Shown: positions 10,902 through 21,591 of the stretch, piece after piece
How positions within the stretch are numbered: position 1 is the stretch's first letter
Layout of the letters: the number at the start of each line of letters is the position of its first letter
Source: Arthrobotrys musiformis
Lineage: Eukaryota; Ascomycota; Orbiliomycetes; Orbiliales; Orbiliaceae
Length of the DNA: 64,000 bases
NCBI GenBank assembly: GCA_036971715.1
Contig: JAVHJL010000008.1
Span: 1,488,001 to 1,552,000 of the forward strand
Reading direction: 5' to 3'
Position numbers and translations under genes: made by a program
The notes under the pieces: generated by a model
Told to the model about the DNA's origin: nothing
The model's database searches: none
What the model saw: only the letters and a program-made list of their open reading frames with translations

Positions 10902-12233
10902 ATGGCCGACGCCGCACTCGACAAGCGCGAAGATGAGCGCCAGGAATTCACCACCTCGAAGGAGGTCACCGTCGCCCCAACCTTCGAGGCCATGCACCTG
11001 AAAGAAAACCTCCTCCGCGGCATCTACGCGTACGGTTACGAGTCCCCCTCCGCCGTGCAATCCCGTGCTATCGTCCAAATCTGCAAAGGCCGTGACACAA
11101 TCGCCCAAGCTCAATCCGGTACCGGTAAAACAGCCACATTCTCCATTTCGATCCTCCAGGTCATCGATACCTCCCTCCGTGAAACACAGGCTCTCGTGCT
11201 CTCTCCGACCCGTGAATTGGCGACGCAGATTCAGAATGTAGTCATGGCTTTGGGAGATTATATGAACGTTCAATGCCACGCCTGCATCGGTGGTACAAAC
11301 GTCGGGGAGGACATTCGCAAACTCGACCACGGACAGCATGTTGTTTCTGGAACCCCTGGTCGTGTGGCAGATATGATTCGTCGTCGAAATCTCCGTACTC
11401 GTCATATCAAAATGTTGGTTCTTGACGAGTCGGACGAACTGTTGAATAAGGGCTTCAGGGAACAGATTTACGACGTATATCGTTACTTGCCACCAGCAAC
11501 CCAGGTTGTGGTTGTCAGTGCTACACTTCCATACGATGTCTTGGATATGACGACAAAGTTCATGACAGATCCGGTTAGGATTCTTGTCAAGCGTGATGAG
11601 TTGACTTTGGAAGGGTTGAAGCAATATTTCATCGCTGTTGAGAAGGAGGATTGGAAGTTCGATACCCTTTGCGATGTATGCATTATGCCCTCTCGCCACC
11701 ACTATGGATCTTTGACGTCGTTGTGCTAATAGAAGTAAAATTTAGCTCTACGATACCCTCACAATCACACAGGCCGTCATTTTCTGCAATACCCGCCGCA
11801 AGGTCGACTGGTTAACCGATAAAATGCGTGATGCAAACTTCACTGTCTCCAGCATGCACGGAGAAATGGCCCAGAAGGAGAGAGACGCCATTATGAGTGA
11901 ATTCAGACAAGGGAACTCCCGAGTTCTGATCTCTACAGACGTCTGGGCGCGTGGTATCGACGTTCAACAAGTCAGTTTGGTCATCAACTACGATTTGCCG
12001 AGCAACCGTGAAAACTACATTCACCGTATCGGTCGTAGCGGAAGATTTGGCAGAAAGGGTGTTGCGATCAACTTTGTCACCAGCGAGGACGTCAGAATTT
12101 TGAGAGATATTGAATGTGAGTGTTATTCGTCTTATAATTGTTCGGGAACCAATGGTGCTAACTCCCCGGTTTAGTGTACTACTCGACCCAGATCGATGAG
12201 ATGCCAATGAACGTCGCCGATCTTCTTTCTTAA
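10902..12233 (+). CDS. fal1: DEAD-box RNA helicase eIF4AIII / Fal1
   Basis: Three exons, 10902-11675, 11746-12115 and 12175-12233, give 400 aa, the usual family length. All helicase motifs are visible in order: Q motif region (GYESPSAVQSRAI), motif I AQSGTGKT, Ia PTRELA, GG, Ib TPGR, motif II DESD, motif III SAT, motif V region (STDVWARGIDVQQ) and VI HRIGRSGRFGRKG. DESD in place of DEAD, together with LVLDESDELLNKGF and the C-terminus QIDEMPMNVADLLS, marks the eIF4AIII/Fal1 branch rather than translation factor eIF4A. In yeast Fal1 acts in 40S ribosome biogenesis; in animals eIF4AIII is the exon junction complex core. Which role dominates here cannot be read from sequence. The last intron splits the codon for Leu in IELYYST. 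The start at 10902 is the first ATG giving the family N-terminus. Confidence 0.96.
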
Positions 12234-12505
12234 AAAGTTTTAATTGATATTTAAAAGGAGCGCTACCTCTCTTTTCGTTTTATTGACTCTATGAAGGCTA
12301 TCAGGTGTGGAGGAAATGGGCTTGTATTATGATAGGTAAGCCCCATTCCTCGAGGTCTATTTATCTCGCGTGCTCATAGCTAATACGATGTTCGTATGGT
12401 CTTTTGGAACGGCTACAGAATCAGAATGACATATGCAAGTTTCAATGCTGACAAAAAACGTCTCGAAAAATGCATCCGCTAAAATCGCTTTTTTCCAATG
12501 CTTCA

Positions 12506-14011
12506 TTACTTTTTATACGCGCGAAGTTCACGTTTCCTTGACGCACCGCATGTAAGTACTCGCTCAGCAATATATAGTGGCGAAATAACTTACCACCAAG
12601 CTTCGAAATCCATCGTTGTGACGTTGATTCCAAGATCTTTGAGCGCCTTGGTCGACAAATGACAGTCGTAGGGACGTTTAACTACTAATATTAGCAAGTT
12701 TTTGTTGAGGGTGTCTTCGACGGTGCTCAACTCACCAGAGGGGTTCGGATCTACAGCGCTGTTCGCAATGATATGAGGCATTGGTAGACCTAAAATCTGT
12801 GCGAGCCGTTGGCAGATTTCATATCTGCGATAACATATCAGCCAGGTTATTTCCCAGTTTTGGAGATTTCTTGTGGGGGGACATACTTGGTGCACTTATC
12901 CTCCGAGCTGAATTGCAGAATCTTTGGGAGGGTGTTCGGGTCCTCCGATGTGTACTTTTCTGCTATATCCTTGAGGACTCTGGCGACGTCTTCCGTGTTC
13001 GTTGGATCTGTTCCATTTCTCTGTTAGGAAAGATTGGGACGAGGAAAAAGAAAAATAGAGGGATTTGAAGGGAAGGAACAGACATCGGATGGCCCAATGG
13101 TCCATATCCACTTTTTCCTTGCCGGATTTGTTCCAAATGGTATCAATCAAAATATTGACCGCGCTCTCGGAGTTATCTCCAGATCCGAACCTAACCCGCC
13201 CCGCCCTCGTTAACCCTCTCAACCACCAAACGGACGAAAGGGAATGGAAGGGGAATCATACAACAAAGGCACTCTGAGAACCACAGTTCTATCACTAGCC
13301 CCGATCACAGCGATCTCCCCATCACGCTTCGTCTCGCCGTAAAAGTTCGGCGGACAGGTCTCCGCATCGGCCTCGTACGGTGCTTGGCCAGGGGTTCCAT
13401 CGAACACGTAGTCAGTGGAAATGTATACAAGCACTATACCCCGAGCGGCGGTCTGTTCGGCGAGAATCTGGGAGGCGGCGATGTTGAGGGTCTTCGTGCC
13501 GAGGGGGTCGGATGCGCATCTATCTGGTGACTTTTCGGCGGCGCAGTGGATGACTATGGCCGGTCTGCATCATCATCATAATACGATTTAGCTCAATTGA
13601 AGGTAAAAAGAAATTACGTAATCGCAACTTTTTATGACAATTCAAGTCGAATACTTTTCCTGCAGAATAGAAAGAAAAAAGGGAACATACTTGACATCGT
13701 CCAATACCTCCTCCACATCCTCCAACTTGGTGATATCGACTTTGAGAATCCTAGGCGGGTCCGCACGTGAAAAGCCTGACCGTGGTCCCACGTTATTCAA
13801 TCAATATCCACCTTTATTTTAAAACGCGGCATAAAAAATGGTCGTTTCGGGGTGGGTTTCCCCGCAAAAAAAGGGTGGTACTACTATCGATAAGTATATA
13901 GTAGTCTGACATACCCGTGCCGATGACCTCCCATCCCGCCTCGTCGAAGGCTCTGACGACTTGGCGGCCCAGAAGACCTGTTGCGCCGGTTACGAGCACT
14001 TTTCTTGCCAT
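12506..14011 (-). CDS. RmlD/MAT2B-like NAD(P)-binding reductase
   Basis: Eight short exons: 14011-13915, 13775-13691, 13564-13262, 13190-13084, 13007-12887, 12824-12736, 12684-12594 and 12536-12506, giving 307 aa. The protein opens with an extended short-chain dehydrogenase Rossmann motif (VLVTGATGLLGRQVV), then HCAAEKSPDRCASDP, the ISTDYVFDGT stretch and an active-site-like YGETK (Tyr-x-x-x-Lys). The last part contains RVPLLFGSGDNSESAVN, MDHWAIRYPTNTEDV and RPYDCHLSTKALKDLGI. These match the fungal homologues of methionine adenosyltransferase 2 subunit beta, related to dTDP-4-dehydrorhamnose reductase. The animal protein regulates SAM synthetase; the fungal role is unproven, and a sugar-nucleotide reductase function is the alternative. 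The final 31-nt exon is my choice because it gives a KRELRAYKK tail in phase; reading through the intron would stop two bases after its donor site. Introns are 51-139 nt. Confidence 0.87.
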
Positions 14012-14567
14012 TGGTCCTTTCTGCTCCTCTTTTTTTTTTTTTGTTTTTTTGAGTGTGTGTATAAAAGTGATGCAATGCGATGCGATGCAATGGACAGGAT
14101 GCCGGTGGGATGAGACGCAAATACGAAATGCAATGCGGAGGAAATGAATTTGAACGGAACTTATATAAAAGACGAAGAAGATGACGACGGGTTGATATAA
14201 TATAATATAAGGCCCGCACTGGTTATATCATGTCGATGCAAGCAGCCCAGACAGCCAGAACCAAGACACTCGAACCAAGACACCAAACCAAGACCATCCC
14301 AGAAGAGCAGCCAGGGACCAGTTACATTTAATTACGCCATCCGATCGATAGCCGACAATTAACCGGGGTTATTGAGTAACATATTTGAAGTCGCAGGAGA
14401 CTCTGCATAAACACATGCTCTCTCCATCCTCCAACTCCGATATCCCCATCACCACCACCAAATCTCCACATCTCCACAGCTTCAATTCGTAACCACCACC
14501 ACAGAACATCAAAGGAGCATATAATAGATAAAAAAGAGACAAAAAAAGAAAGAAAGAGAGGAGAAAA
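14012..14567. promoter_or_regulatory. Divergent promoter region (RmlD-like / dephospho-CoA kinase)
   Basis: 556 bp between two divergent start codons. It includes a poly-T run of about 12 nt at 14031-14042 close to the minus-strand start, short ATGCGATGCAATG-type iterations near 14070-14090, and a purine-rich A/G tract (about 14530-14565) directly before the plus-strand ATG, likely its 5' UTR. No gene seen. Confidence 0.5.
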
Positions 14568-15353
14568 ATGTTATTAATAGGCCTAACAGGCGGCATCGCC
14601 ACCGGCAAATCCACCGTCTCCAAAATCTTCTCCTCCCCCCCCCACTCCCTCCCCGTAATCGACGCCGACTCCCTCGCCCACACCGTAATCCTCCCAGGCA
14701 CCCCCGCCTACCGCAAAATCCTCCAAAACTTCCTCTCCACAACCCCGGGCCTCCTCCACGACCCGGAATCCGATCCAAACCCCTCCCCGCACGGCGCCAG
14801 CATAAACCGCAAAGTCCTGGGCAGAAGAGTCTTCGGTACCTCCGACGCAAACAAACGGGACATAAAAATCCTAAACTCCATAGTCCACCCCGCCGTCCGA
14901 TGGGCGATATTTAGAGGCATAGTGCATTACTGGCTCCGCGGTCACTGGGCTGTAGTCCTAGACATCCCGCTGCTCTTCGAAAGCAGATTGGATCTTTACT
15001 GCGGTGTATCCCTCCTCGTCGGTTTGGAACCGGAATTACAGCTCGAGAGGCTGGTAAAGCGCGATTCGTTCCTGACGAGAGATGATGCCGAGAAGAGGAT
15101 AGCTAGCCAGATGCCCCTCGACAAAAAGATCGGATTCGCAGATGTCGTCATCTGGAATAACGATAGTAAAGAGGAATTGGAGCGGGAGATCGGATTGTTC
15201 GTCCAGAGGTATAGGAGCGGCAGACCCTGGATCTGGACATTGGCCATGCAGGTTTTCTGGCCGGCGACAGGCGTGGTCATCGCCTGGAGGTTATTGGGCA
15301 ATTTCCTGAAGAGGAGAAGAATGGATGCGAAAGCTGCGGCGAAGCAAGAATAG
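14568..15353 (+). CDS. cab5: Dephospho-CoA kinase
   Basis: Single exon, 261 aa. It phosphorylates dephospho-CoA on the ribose 3'-OH, the last step of CoA synthesis. The P-loop is GLTGGIATGKST (residues 5-16), followed by the family DADSLAH motif (about 32-38), the insert before RRVFG, LNSIVHPAV, and the DIPLLFES motif (about 135-142). The lid-like VKRDSFLTRDDAEKRIASQ and the FADVVIWNND segment are also typical. After the kinase domain comes a hydrophobic stretch (about 221-245, LAMQVFWPATGVVIAWRLL) and a Lys/Arg-rich tail; eukaryotic members often carry such a C-terminal membrane-association segment. The first third is strongly C-rich at third positions. The plus-strand purine-rich leader before the ATG is probably 5' UTR. 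Identification is secure. Confidence 0.95.
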   Translation: MLLIGLTGGIATGKSTVSKIFSSPPHSLPVIDADSLAHTVILPGTPAYRKILQNFLSTTPGLLHDPESDPNPSPHGASINRKVLGRRVFGTSDANKRDIKILNSIVHPAVRWAIFRGIVHYWLRGHWAVVLDIPLLFESRLDLYCGVSLLVGLEPELQLERLVKRDSFLTRDDAEKRIASQMPLDKKIGFADVVIWNNDSKEELEREIGLFVQRYRSGRPWIWTLAMQVFWPATGVVIAWRLLGNFLKRRRMDAKAAAKQE

Positions 15354-15985
15354 AGATTAAATTCGATTTTTTTCTCTTACTTTTAATAGAGAGGTTCTGT
15401 ACGATACACCTAGACGTATGGGAGCTTTCGTCTGTATAATAAATATCCTTTGTTTTCGGGTCCTTTCTCGATCCATCTTTGATTCTATCATGATATCATC
15501 ACAGAAAGAAAATAGTACCTGGCCTTACTACTACTACACTAATGAAGACCACATTACCCTTTGAGATTTACAACCACACTTGTGCGCATTATCAAAGCAT
15601 CGTCTCTCGTCATCCATTCATTATTATATTCAGTCGATGCCTCCCACTCCATCACGAAAAGTGATGGTCAGCAGAAGCAGAGACAGTAGGGATATGCACA
15701 TGGGATATCTAGGAACAATAATATAATGCAGGAGAAAGAAATGTAAAAAAGTCGAAAGGGAATAACAAAAGCAGAACCCCGCCGAAACGCCGTCATGCTT
15801 TTATGTACTTTATGTAAACGCCATCGTCTAAAACAAATGCACCTTCGCTAACGTTAAACAGGATAATGTAAAAGTAAGTCGTGTGAAAGTAAAGTTAACA
15901 AAACGAAAAGAAAACAAGAAGAATTCGGGCAACAGCAAAATGGGTGTTGACTGGATTCTGAATAGCAGCCCATGACGACCGACGT
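15354..15985. other. Convergent 3' intergenic region
   Basis: About 630 bp between convergent stops of dephospho-CoA kinase and APC6. It is AT-rich with short A runs; both 3' UTRs are expected here. No open frame of interest. Confidence 0.5.
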
Positions 15986-18790
15986 TTAAAATTCAGAATC
16001 GCTGACATCCATGATGCTCGGGTCTGGCTCCCCTCGACGGGAGCCCCGAGCACTCCCGCCGACCCTGCGCTTGACAGTGCCAGCGCTGCGCCCAGAGGCG
16101 CCACCCGCCGGCGTAGACCCGCCCGGCCCCGAGCGTTGGATCTTATCCTCGCCCAGCAGCCTGTCGAAATCCCTGTCAGAGGGGATAACGGAACTCCCAT
16201 CTGGGAGGTAGTACGTCGGCTCGAAAGGCTCGTCGGCCGACTTTAGAAGAGCTTGTTCAAGAAGCTCTGTAGCAACGGGGTCCTGTGGGACCAAGGAAAG
16301 CGCCTGTTGAAACGAAATTTAGTCATGATGCCTACGTTTTATTAGAGAAAGGGAAAGATATATACTACTGACCTCGTGGAGATGCCCGATGGCATCTCGG
16401 GTCTTGCCCTCCATCAGGCAGCAAAGACCCATTGAGCAACGAATGTTGGCTTCGTTGCCCCCGATCCTGATCGCATGGGTGAACTCCTCGATGGCCTCAC
16501 CGTATCGTCCCAGGCGGCGATAGGCGTGGCCCAGGTTCGTGCGAAACTGAACGTACGTTTTGGGGTCGCCCCCAATTTCCTCGGCAAGCTTGATGCCGTT
16601 GAGGAACATCTTCACGGCCTCGTGAAGATGGTCGTTGTGGTAAAAGACCACCCCGAGCTCGTTCATGAGCAAGGGGTCGGTCTTGCAAAGCCCCCAGGCG
16701 ATTTGGAGGTACTCGTCTGCCAGCGTGATGTTGTTCAGCTGGAGGTGCTGCATCCCAAGGAACATCTGGGGGAGATGTGTCCCTTGGAAGAGCTTGGCGG
16801 CGGCCGAGTACGCAGAGATGGCCTGGTCGTGCTCACCTTCGGCCGCGAAGGTATGAGCGAACCCGATCCAGGCCGGCCCGAACGAAGGATCCATGACCGA
16901 GGCCTTCGAAAAGAACCTGCGGGCATCTGCCAGTCGGTCAATGAGCATGTAGTATGCTCCGATGGCAACGAAGGTGACTGGTTCCTCTCGATGGTTGTCG
17001 GCAAGGTCGTGGGACATTAGGAACAACTCATTCTTCTTCCCCAGCTCGAAGAGACATGCTATGTAGACCGGGTAGAGTTTGAAATTGTACTTGTCCTTGG
17101 TCAAAAGTTCCTTGACAAGCTTGAGCGATTCTTCGAATCGGCATTGTGTGTACAGTAGCTCGGCCTTGGCCAAGACAATATCATGGTTGTCGGCGAGCGG
17201 GTACTGAGTTGAAAGCAGTGAAATGGCGTCATCGAACTTCGTGCTGTTTCTATACTTGCTGAGTCGAGTGGTGTACAATGCTTTCAAGAATTGGGTCGTG
17301 GCTTCGCCCTGTGCGCCACCGACACTAGCAGCCATCGAGTCAAAGTCGATCTCTCCAATGAACTCCCATTCCTCTTCAGGGCTGAGGAGGTTGTTGCGCA
17401 TGAGTGTATCGAAGGCCTCAAAACACCTGACGTCGATCTTCACAGCGGTTTTGTAAGCCTCCTTGGCCTTGTCATAAGCACCTTGCTTGGTGTAGATGAC
17501 CCCACGGAGGTAGCACATCGCCGCTTCATATTTCTCCTCATTGGCTCGAGACGTCCCACGCTTTCTAAGGTTATGAGGGTTCGAGACGATGGGACTTTCA
17601 TCGCCAAGTGTCTGGAGCGCTTCTTCGTGTTTGTTTTGTTTGATCTGAGAGAGTGCATAGAGGTACTTGCACGGTGCAGACTTCTGGATCAAACCAGTCC
17701 CGTCGAGGAAGGCCTGTGCTCGCGTGTATTGACCAGTAGAGAAGTGAATCTGAGCCAAGAAAAAGGCATCGTTGGGGTCATCTTTAGAGGGTTCCGAGTT
17801 AGCTGAAGCTCCTTAGAGTTGTCTATCCAGCCCGTTCCGTTACCAGAAGCTCATATACAGGCAGCCTGTTATAATGAAGCTTGATGGGTACGAATTGGCC
17901 AGATTTGTGGTGGGAGGGGGTACTCACTAGTCAAGGCGAGAAGCTTGTCTCCTATGAAGATTGCTGAGTCGTACTGATGTTTGTTGACAGCGTCCTGTCG
18001 CCATTCACGGAGAAACTTCTCCATATCTTGCTCCTCGATTGCAGGATCGATAGTAGGATCGATCTCGTCTTCTGTCTCTATTTCGCTTTGTTCGGATCGA
18101 GATACAAGCTCCTCGTCGACTTCAGGGCTAGATGCTCGTCTACGCGGGCGGTTGAATTCAGTCTCTGAGATAGTGTCGTCGGTAAATCCAGATGGGGGAT
18201 CGGTAAGGTCCTCTATTTCATCCTCTTCGGTGCATCCAGATGGGGGATCAGTAAGATCTTCTATTTCATCCAGTTCAGTGCATCCAGATGGGGGATCGGT
18301 AAGATCTTCTATTTCCTCCTCTTCGGATTCGGATTCTGGTTCTGATTGTTCAGGTTCAGCTTCGGGCTTAGGTGCTTTCAACACAAGAGGTGACAATTGT
18401 GGTGGTGGTGGTTTGCCTCTGCTACGAAGGAAGTATCGAGGATGAGGATCAAGAGCTGGGAGAGGAACAGGAGATGGTTTCTTGACGGGATCTCCGAGTG
18501 GTGAAGGTGCGTCTTCTTCTCGAGTGTCACTGGCCTTCAGGGTAGAACGTCGACGACGAGGAGTTTTGATGATAGGAGTGATGGGAGCTTCAGTGGTAGC
18601 TTCAATTTCGACCTCTGATGATGATGAAGTATCCTCGGGATTTTCGGTGGCTGTGACTGGTTTGTTGGTTCCCCTCTTCGAGGCCGCTCTACTTCGAGCA
18701 GCGGCAATGGATCGCCTTCGACCGCCTCCACGACGCCTACGAGCTGACGAAACTATCGTGAGAGCTGGTAAGAGCTGTCGTCTTCTAAAA
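15986..18790 (-). CDS. cdc16: Anaphase-promoting complex subunit 6 (Cdc16/Cut9), TPR protein
   Basis: Visible exons are 16303-15986, 17781-16373 and 17928 up to about 18790; introns at 16304-16372 and 17782-17927 keep frame. From the methionine at 18024 (MEKFLREWRQDAVNKHQYDS), which matches the family N-terminus, the protein is 607 aa, like human CDC16. It is built of tetratricopeptide repeats (for example YEAAMCYLRGVIYTKQGAYD and TNLGHAYRRLGRYGEAIEEF) and is a scaffold of the APC/C ubiquitin ligase that drives anaphase and mitotic exit. The frame continues open for about 250 codons upstream of that Met, with protein-like low-complexity content (RRRRGGGRRRS; FLRSRGKPPPPQLSP; three acidic repeats), but has no ATG before a stop near 18812. 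Either an unseen first exon splices to an acceptor at about 18790 or translation starts at 18024. The C-terminal 50 residues are Gly/Arg-rich. Confidence 0.9.
18180..18330 (-). repeat. Three tandem 48-bp units in the APC6 N-terminal extension
   Basis: Three adjacent near-identical units of 16 codons, each reading EIEDLTDPPSG-C/F-T plus acidic residues on the minus strand. The phase is preserved and changes are few, which fits a coding minisatellite inside the extended frame. Confidence 0.85.
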
Positions 18791-19201
18791 TGATAAGGGC
18801 AATGAGATTAGGGTAGGGCAAGCTTGGTGATGCTTGATTGAGCTTCGTGATGACGGTGATGATGGCAATGGCGATGTGATGAGGTTGGTGATGAGATGGA
18901 ACGTGAGGTGGAGAGAGGATGGAGGAAAGTTGTTGCAGGTGTCTGGAGCTTGGAAGCTGTCGACGTCTGTTTTTCTGGCTGCGCGTTGACCAGCCCGAAT
19001 AAACAAACGCACAACAACCATTTCGCCGACACACAGCAACCAACGTCATCATATACCATTCACTCCCCTTAGCTTTGAATCGCAGTCACCATCACGGCAT
19101 CGCAGTCTAATCTACGACTTCATTCGAGACGGGTTTTATAGCTACGGTCCGATATCGACGCCGCTAGAGCAAGGAGCGGGCAGCAGCCACAGTCCTTCGC
19201 A
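18791..19201. promoter_or_regulatory. Divergent region between APC6 extension and Tlg1-like gene
   Basis: About 410 bp upstream of the SNARE start at 19202 and of the extended APC6 frame. Several minus-strand frames are open over 18785-19059 but look like low-complexity chance (His/Ser/Pro from GATGATG and CATCA iterations). One of them may hold the missing first APC6 exon; I could not choose a donor. Confidence 0.45.
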
Positions 19202-20094
19202 ATGAACGGCGACGACCCTTTCATCCAAGTCCAGCAGTGTGTGTCCTGTTCCCAAAGCATGTCTAAATATATATCTCTGCTCCGACGGAACTTCTAAACT
19301 AATATGGTGCGACTATTTTCACTGGTATTAGGGACGTAACCGTGCTTCTACAAACTACCCGCCAACTATTCTCCTCCTACCTGCGAATCCGTTCTTTAGC
19401 GTCCAGTCGCACCTCTCCCGAACTCACTTCCGCCCATTCAGAGCTCGAGGGCGCCTTAGCAGACCTCGAAATCGACCTCGAAGATCTCCGTCTCGCCGTC
19501 TCAGAGGGTGAACGGGACCCATACCGTTTCGGTCTCGAAGTCGAAGCAGTTGCCAAGCGTCGAAAATGGCTTCGAGAGGTCGAGAGCGAATTGAGCGATA
19601 TAAAGGAGGAGCTCGGGAAGGAAGCTGCGATTATGGCCGGTTCCGTAAAGGGACGACAACCTACCACCGTAGTATCATCGTACGACGATGATAACGGGAG
19701 TAGAGCAGGGGACGACTCTTATACCCAATTCGAGCACATGCACCAGCAAGAATTAATGCGGAATCAAGACGATCAGCTAGAGAGCGTCTATAGAACTGTT
19801 GGGAACCTGCGAATGCAGGCGAATGATATGAGTCGAGAACTTGAGGAGCAAGCTGTTATACTCGATGAGACAGACGCTATTGCGGAAAGAGTAGATGGCA
19901 GGTTGAGAAAAGGGATGAAGAATCTCACGGAGTTCGCAAGAGCTAATGAAGGTAACCCATTATCCTTACCCCGTTGTAATATAATAGCTAGAAGGCTAAC
20001 TAACCACTTTGATCTAGATAAATACTCGAGTTGCTGCATCGCAATCTTGATATTTGTTCTTATTCTGTTGCTAGTTCTTCTCCTTATATTATGA
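19202..20094 (+). CDS. tlg1: t-SNARE Tlg1 / syntaxin-6-10 family
   Basis: Three exons, 19202-19236, 19332-19951 and 20018-20094, give 243 aa. The start MNGDDPFIQVQQDV is the family N-terminus. An N-terminal helical region like the syntaxin-6 domain (residues 5-100, with SELEGALADLEIDLEDLRLA and RRKWLREVESELSDIKEEL) is followed by a linker and a Qc-SNARE heptad region (about 147-205, QDDQLESVYRTVGNLRMQ to DGRLRKGMKNL) with the central Gln in ELEEQAVILDE. A C-terminal transmembrane helix (CIAILIFVLILLLVLLLIL) ends the protein. Such SNAREs act in endosome to trans-Golgi fusion. The last intron separates the SNARE motif from the membrane anchor. It converges with the dehydrogenase gene downstream (189 bp gap). 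Confidence 0.93.
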
Positions 20095-20283
20095 TTGAAG
20101 AGTCACGCCCTTAATTATGTGTTATCCTTCTTCTTCTTCTTGGAGTTCATTGGCGTTCAGGCTGGGGCGGGTGTGCATTTCTGATATAAAATACCTCCGA
20201 TCTAATATTACTTGTAAATGTCTAATTTATACACAATTTTCCGATTTCTCCGGATATTTCCTTCCCGTTCACGAAGGCTTTTC

Positions 20284-21591
20284 TCAGTATGCAGTACTCT
20301 CGATCGATTCCGGGTACTTTAAATCCCCTTGTCGCCTCATCTCATCCATAACCTCCATCACTGCGATCGTTTCCTTCCATGGCATAGTTTCACACTCCAA
20401 TTTCCCATCTCGAATAGACCTCGCACACCCGTCCGCTTGCCAATACATCGCCCCGCCCTCATCATTCCTCTCAACCCACTCGCCGGCGCCTCCTTCCTCC
20501 TTCCTCAAAATAACCCTATACTTCAACGGCCTATACGCCGGATGGGCAACTTGAATCTCCCCTTTCGTACCGTAAATCCTAATCGCGGGACCACCAGTTC
20601 CCTCCCCATCCACATCCTGTCCAACCCTGAAACTCGTCATCGCAATACCCGTTGAATTTTCAAACTGGCATACAACAGTAGTAGTCTCATCGCACCCAGT
20701 ACCACCATATTTCTGAATATGTCCCACAACCTTGGGAGTTTTCGGGTTCTCATCCAAATGGTACAGAATCTGGAAAACCCAGGTGAGGGAGTATACCCCC
20801 AAATCTAGGAGCGCACCACCGGCAAGGTCCATATTAACCATCCTGTTCTCCGGCGGGAAGGCAGTCTCGACCTCATTTAGTAGCGAGAGATCCGCTAGTA
20901 CCCGCTTGACATCTCCGATTTTTCCGGACTTGACTAATTCCCGGACCTCGATGCTCAACGGGAAGAAACGGGTCCACACGGCTTCCATGATGAATAGGTT
21001 CTTTTTCTGCGCAACCTCGAAGATGATCCTTGCCTGTTCGGCGTTGACCGTGAATGGCTTTTCGCAAAGAACATGTTTGCCGGCATTCAATGCGAGCAAA
21101 ACGTGTGGGAAGTGGTGAGAATGCGGGGTCGCGACATAGATGATGTCAACATTTGGATCGCTGACAAGGGACTCGTAGGTACCATATGCGGCAGCAGTTC
21201 CCTCTGGAACACCACAGTCCGATAGAAACTTCTCAGCGCGGGAGACAGAAGAAGAAGCTCCGGCGGCAACTACAGTGTGCTTGATATCACCGGCACCCCG
21301 ATTCGCCGGGTCGAGAAGAAGGTCCTTTGTGAAGACTACCAATGTGTTAGAATCGTACGTTTTCCAAGTGGACCCTTGCATTCCCATCAGGAGAGATGCG
21401 TTGGGGATGTGGTATATTGCAGCAAAGCTTCTAGCTTCTTCGAACAGTAATTGAAATTCATACCAGACGCAATCCATCCGCAACCTATAGTAATTTGGAA
21501 GCTTAGTTAGTATGTCTTTTAGCATAAACGTATGGATTTCTTGCCCAAACCTACCCAGAATACCCCACTTTAGCTCGTATGGTGAAGCCAT
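20284..21591 (-). CDS. Gfo/Idh/MocA oxidoreductase (dihydrodiol / D-xylose dehydrogenase-like)
   Basis: Three exons, 21591-21555 (37 nt), 21484-21464 (21 nt) and 21335-20284, give 369 aa. The splicing is supported because it alone rebuilds the nucleotide-binding motif: KWGILG, CGWIAS, VFTKDLL across the three exons, giving GILGCGWIA. Further family signals are YVATPHSHHFPHVLLALNAG, the catalytic CEKPFTVNAEQA (Glu-Lys-Pro), MEAVWTRFFPLS, GGALLDLGVYSL and a final beta-sheet domain. The family uses NADP(H) to oxidise trans-dihydrodiols or D-xylose and related sugars; which substrate is used here is unknown. Both introns are free of stops and together are 198 nt, so the unspliced frame also reads through from end to end, which would mislead a simple gene call. 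The 21-nt middle exon is notable. Confidence 0.9.
   Translation of the reverse strand: MASPYELKWGILGRFGQEIHTFMLKDILTKLPNYYRLRMDCVWYEFQLLFEEARSFAAIYHIPNASLLMGMQGSTWKTYDSNTLVVFTKDLLLDPANRGAGDIKHTVVAAGASSSVSRAEKFLSDCGVPEGTAAAYGTYESLVSDPNVDIIYVATPHSHHFPHVLLALNAGKHVLCEKPFTVNAEQARIIFEVAQKKNLFIMEAVWTRFFPLSIEVRELVKSGKIGDVKRVLADLSLLNEVETAFPPENRMVNMDLAGGALLDLGVYSLTWVFQILYHLDENPKTPKVVGHIQKYGGTGCDETTTVVCQFENSTGIAMTSFRVGQDVDGEGTGGPAIRIYGTKGEIQVAHPAYRPLKYRVILRKEEGGAGEWVERNDEGGAMYWQADGCARSIRDGKLECETMPWKETIAVMEVMDEMRRQGDLKYPESIESTAY

Noticed and set aside
10833..11702. 289-codon frame antisense to the helicase gene
   Set aside because: Shadow of the conserved helicase coding strand; no own domain.
16475..17020. 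181-codon frame antisense to APC6
   Set aside because: Shadow of the TPR-coding exon on the opposite strand.
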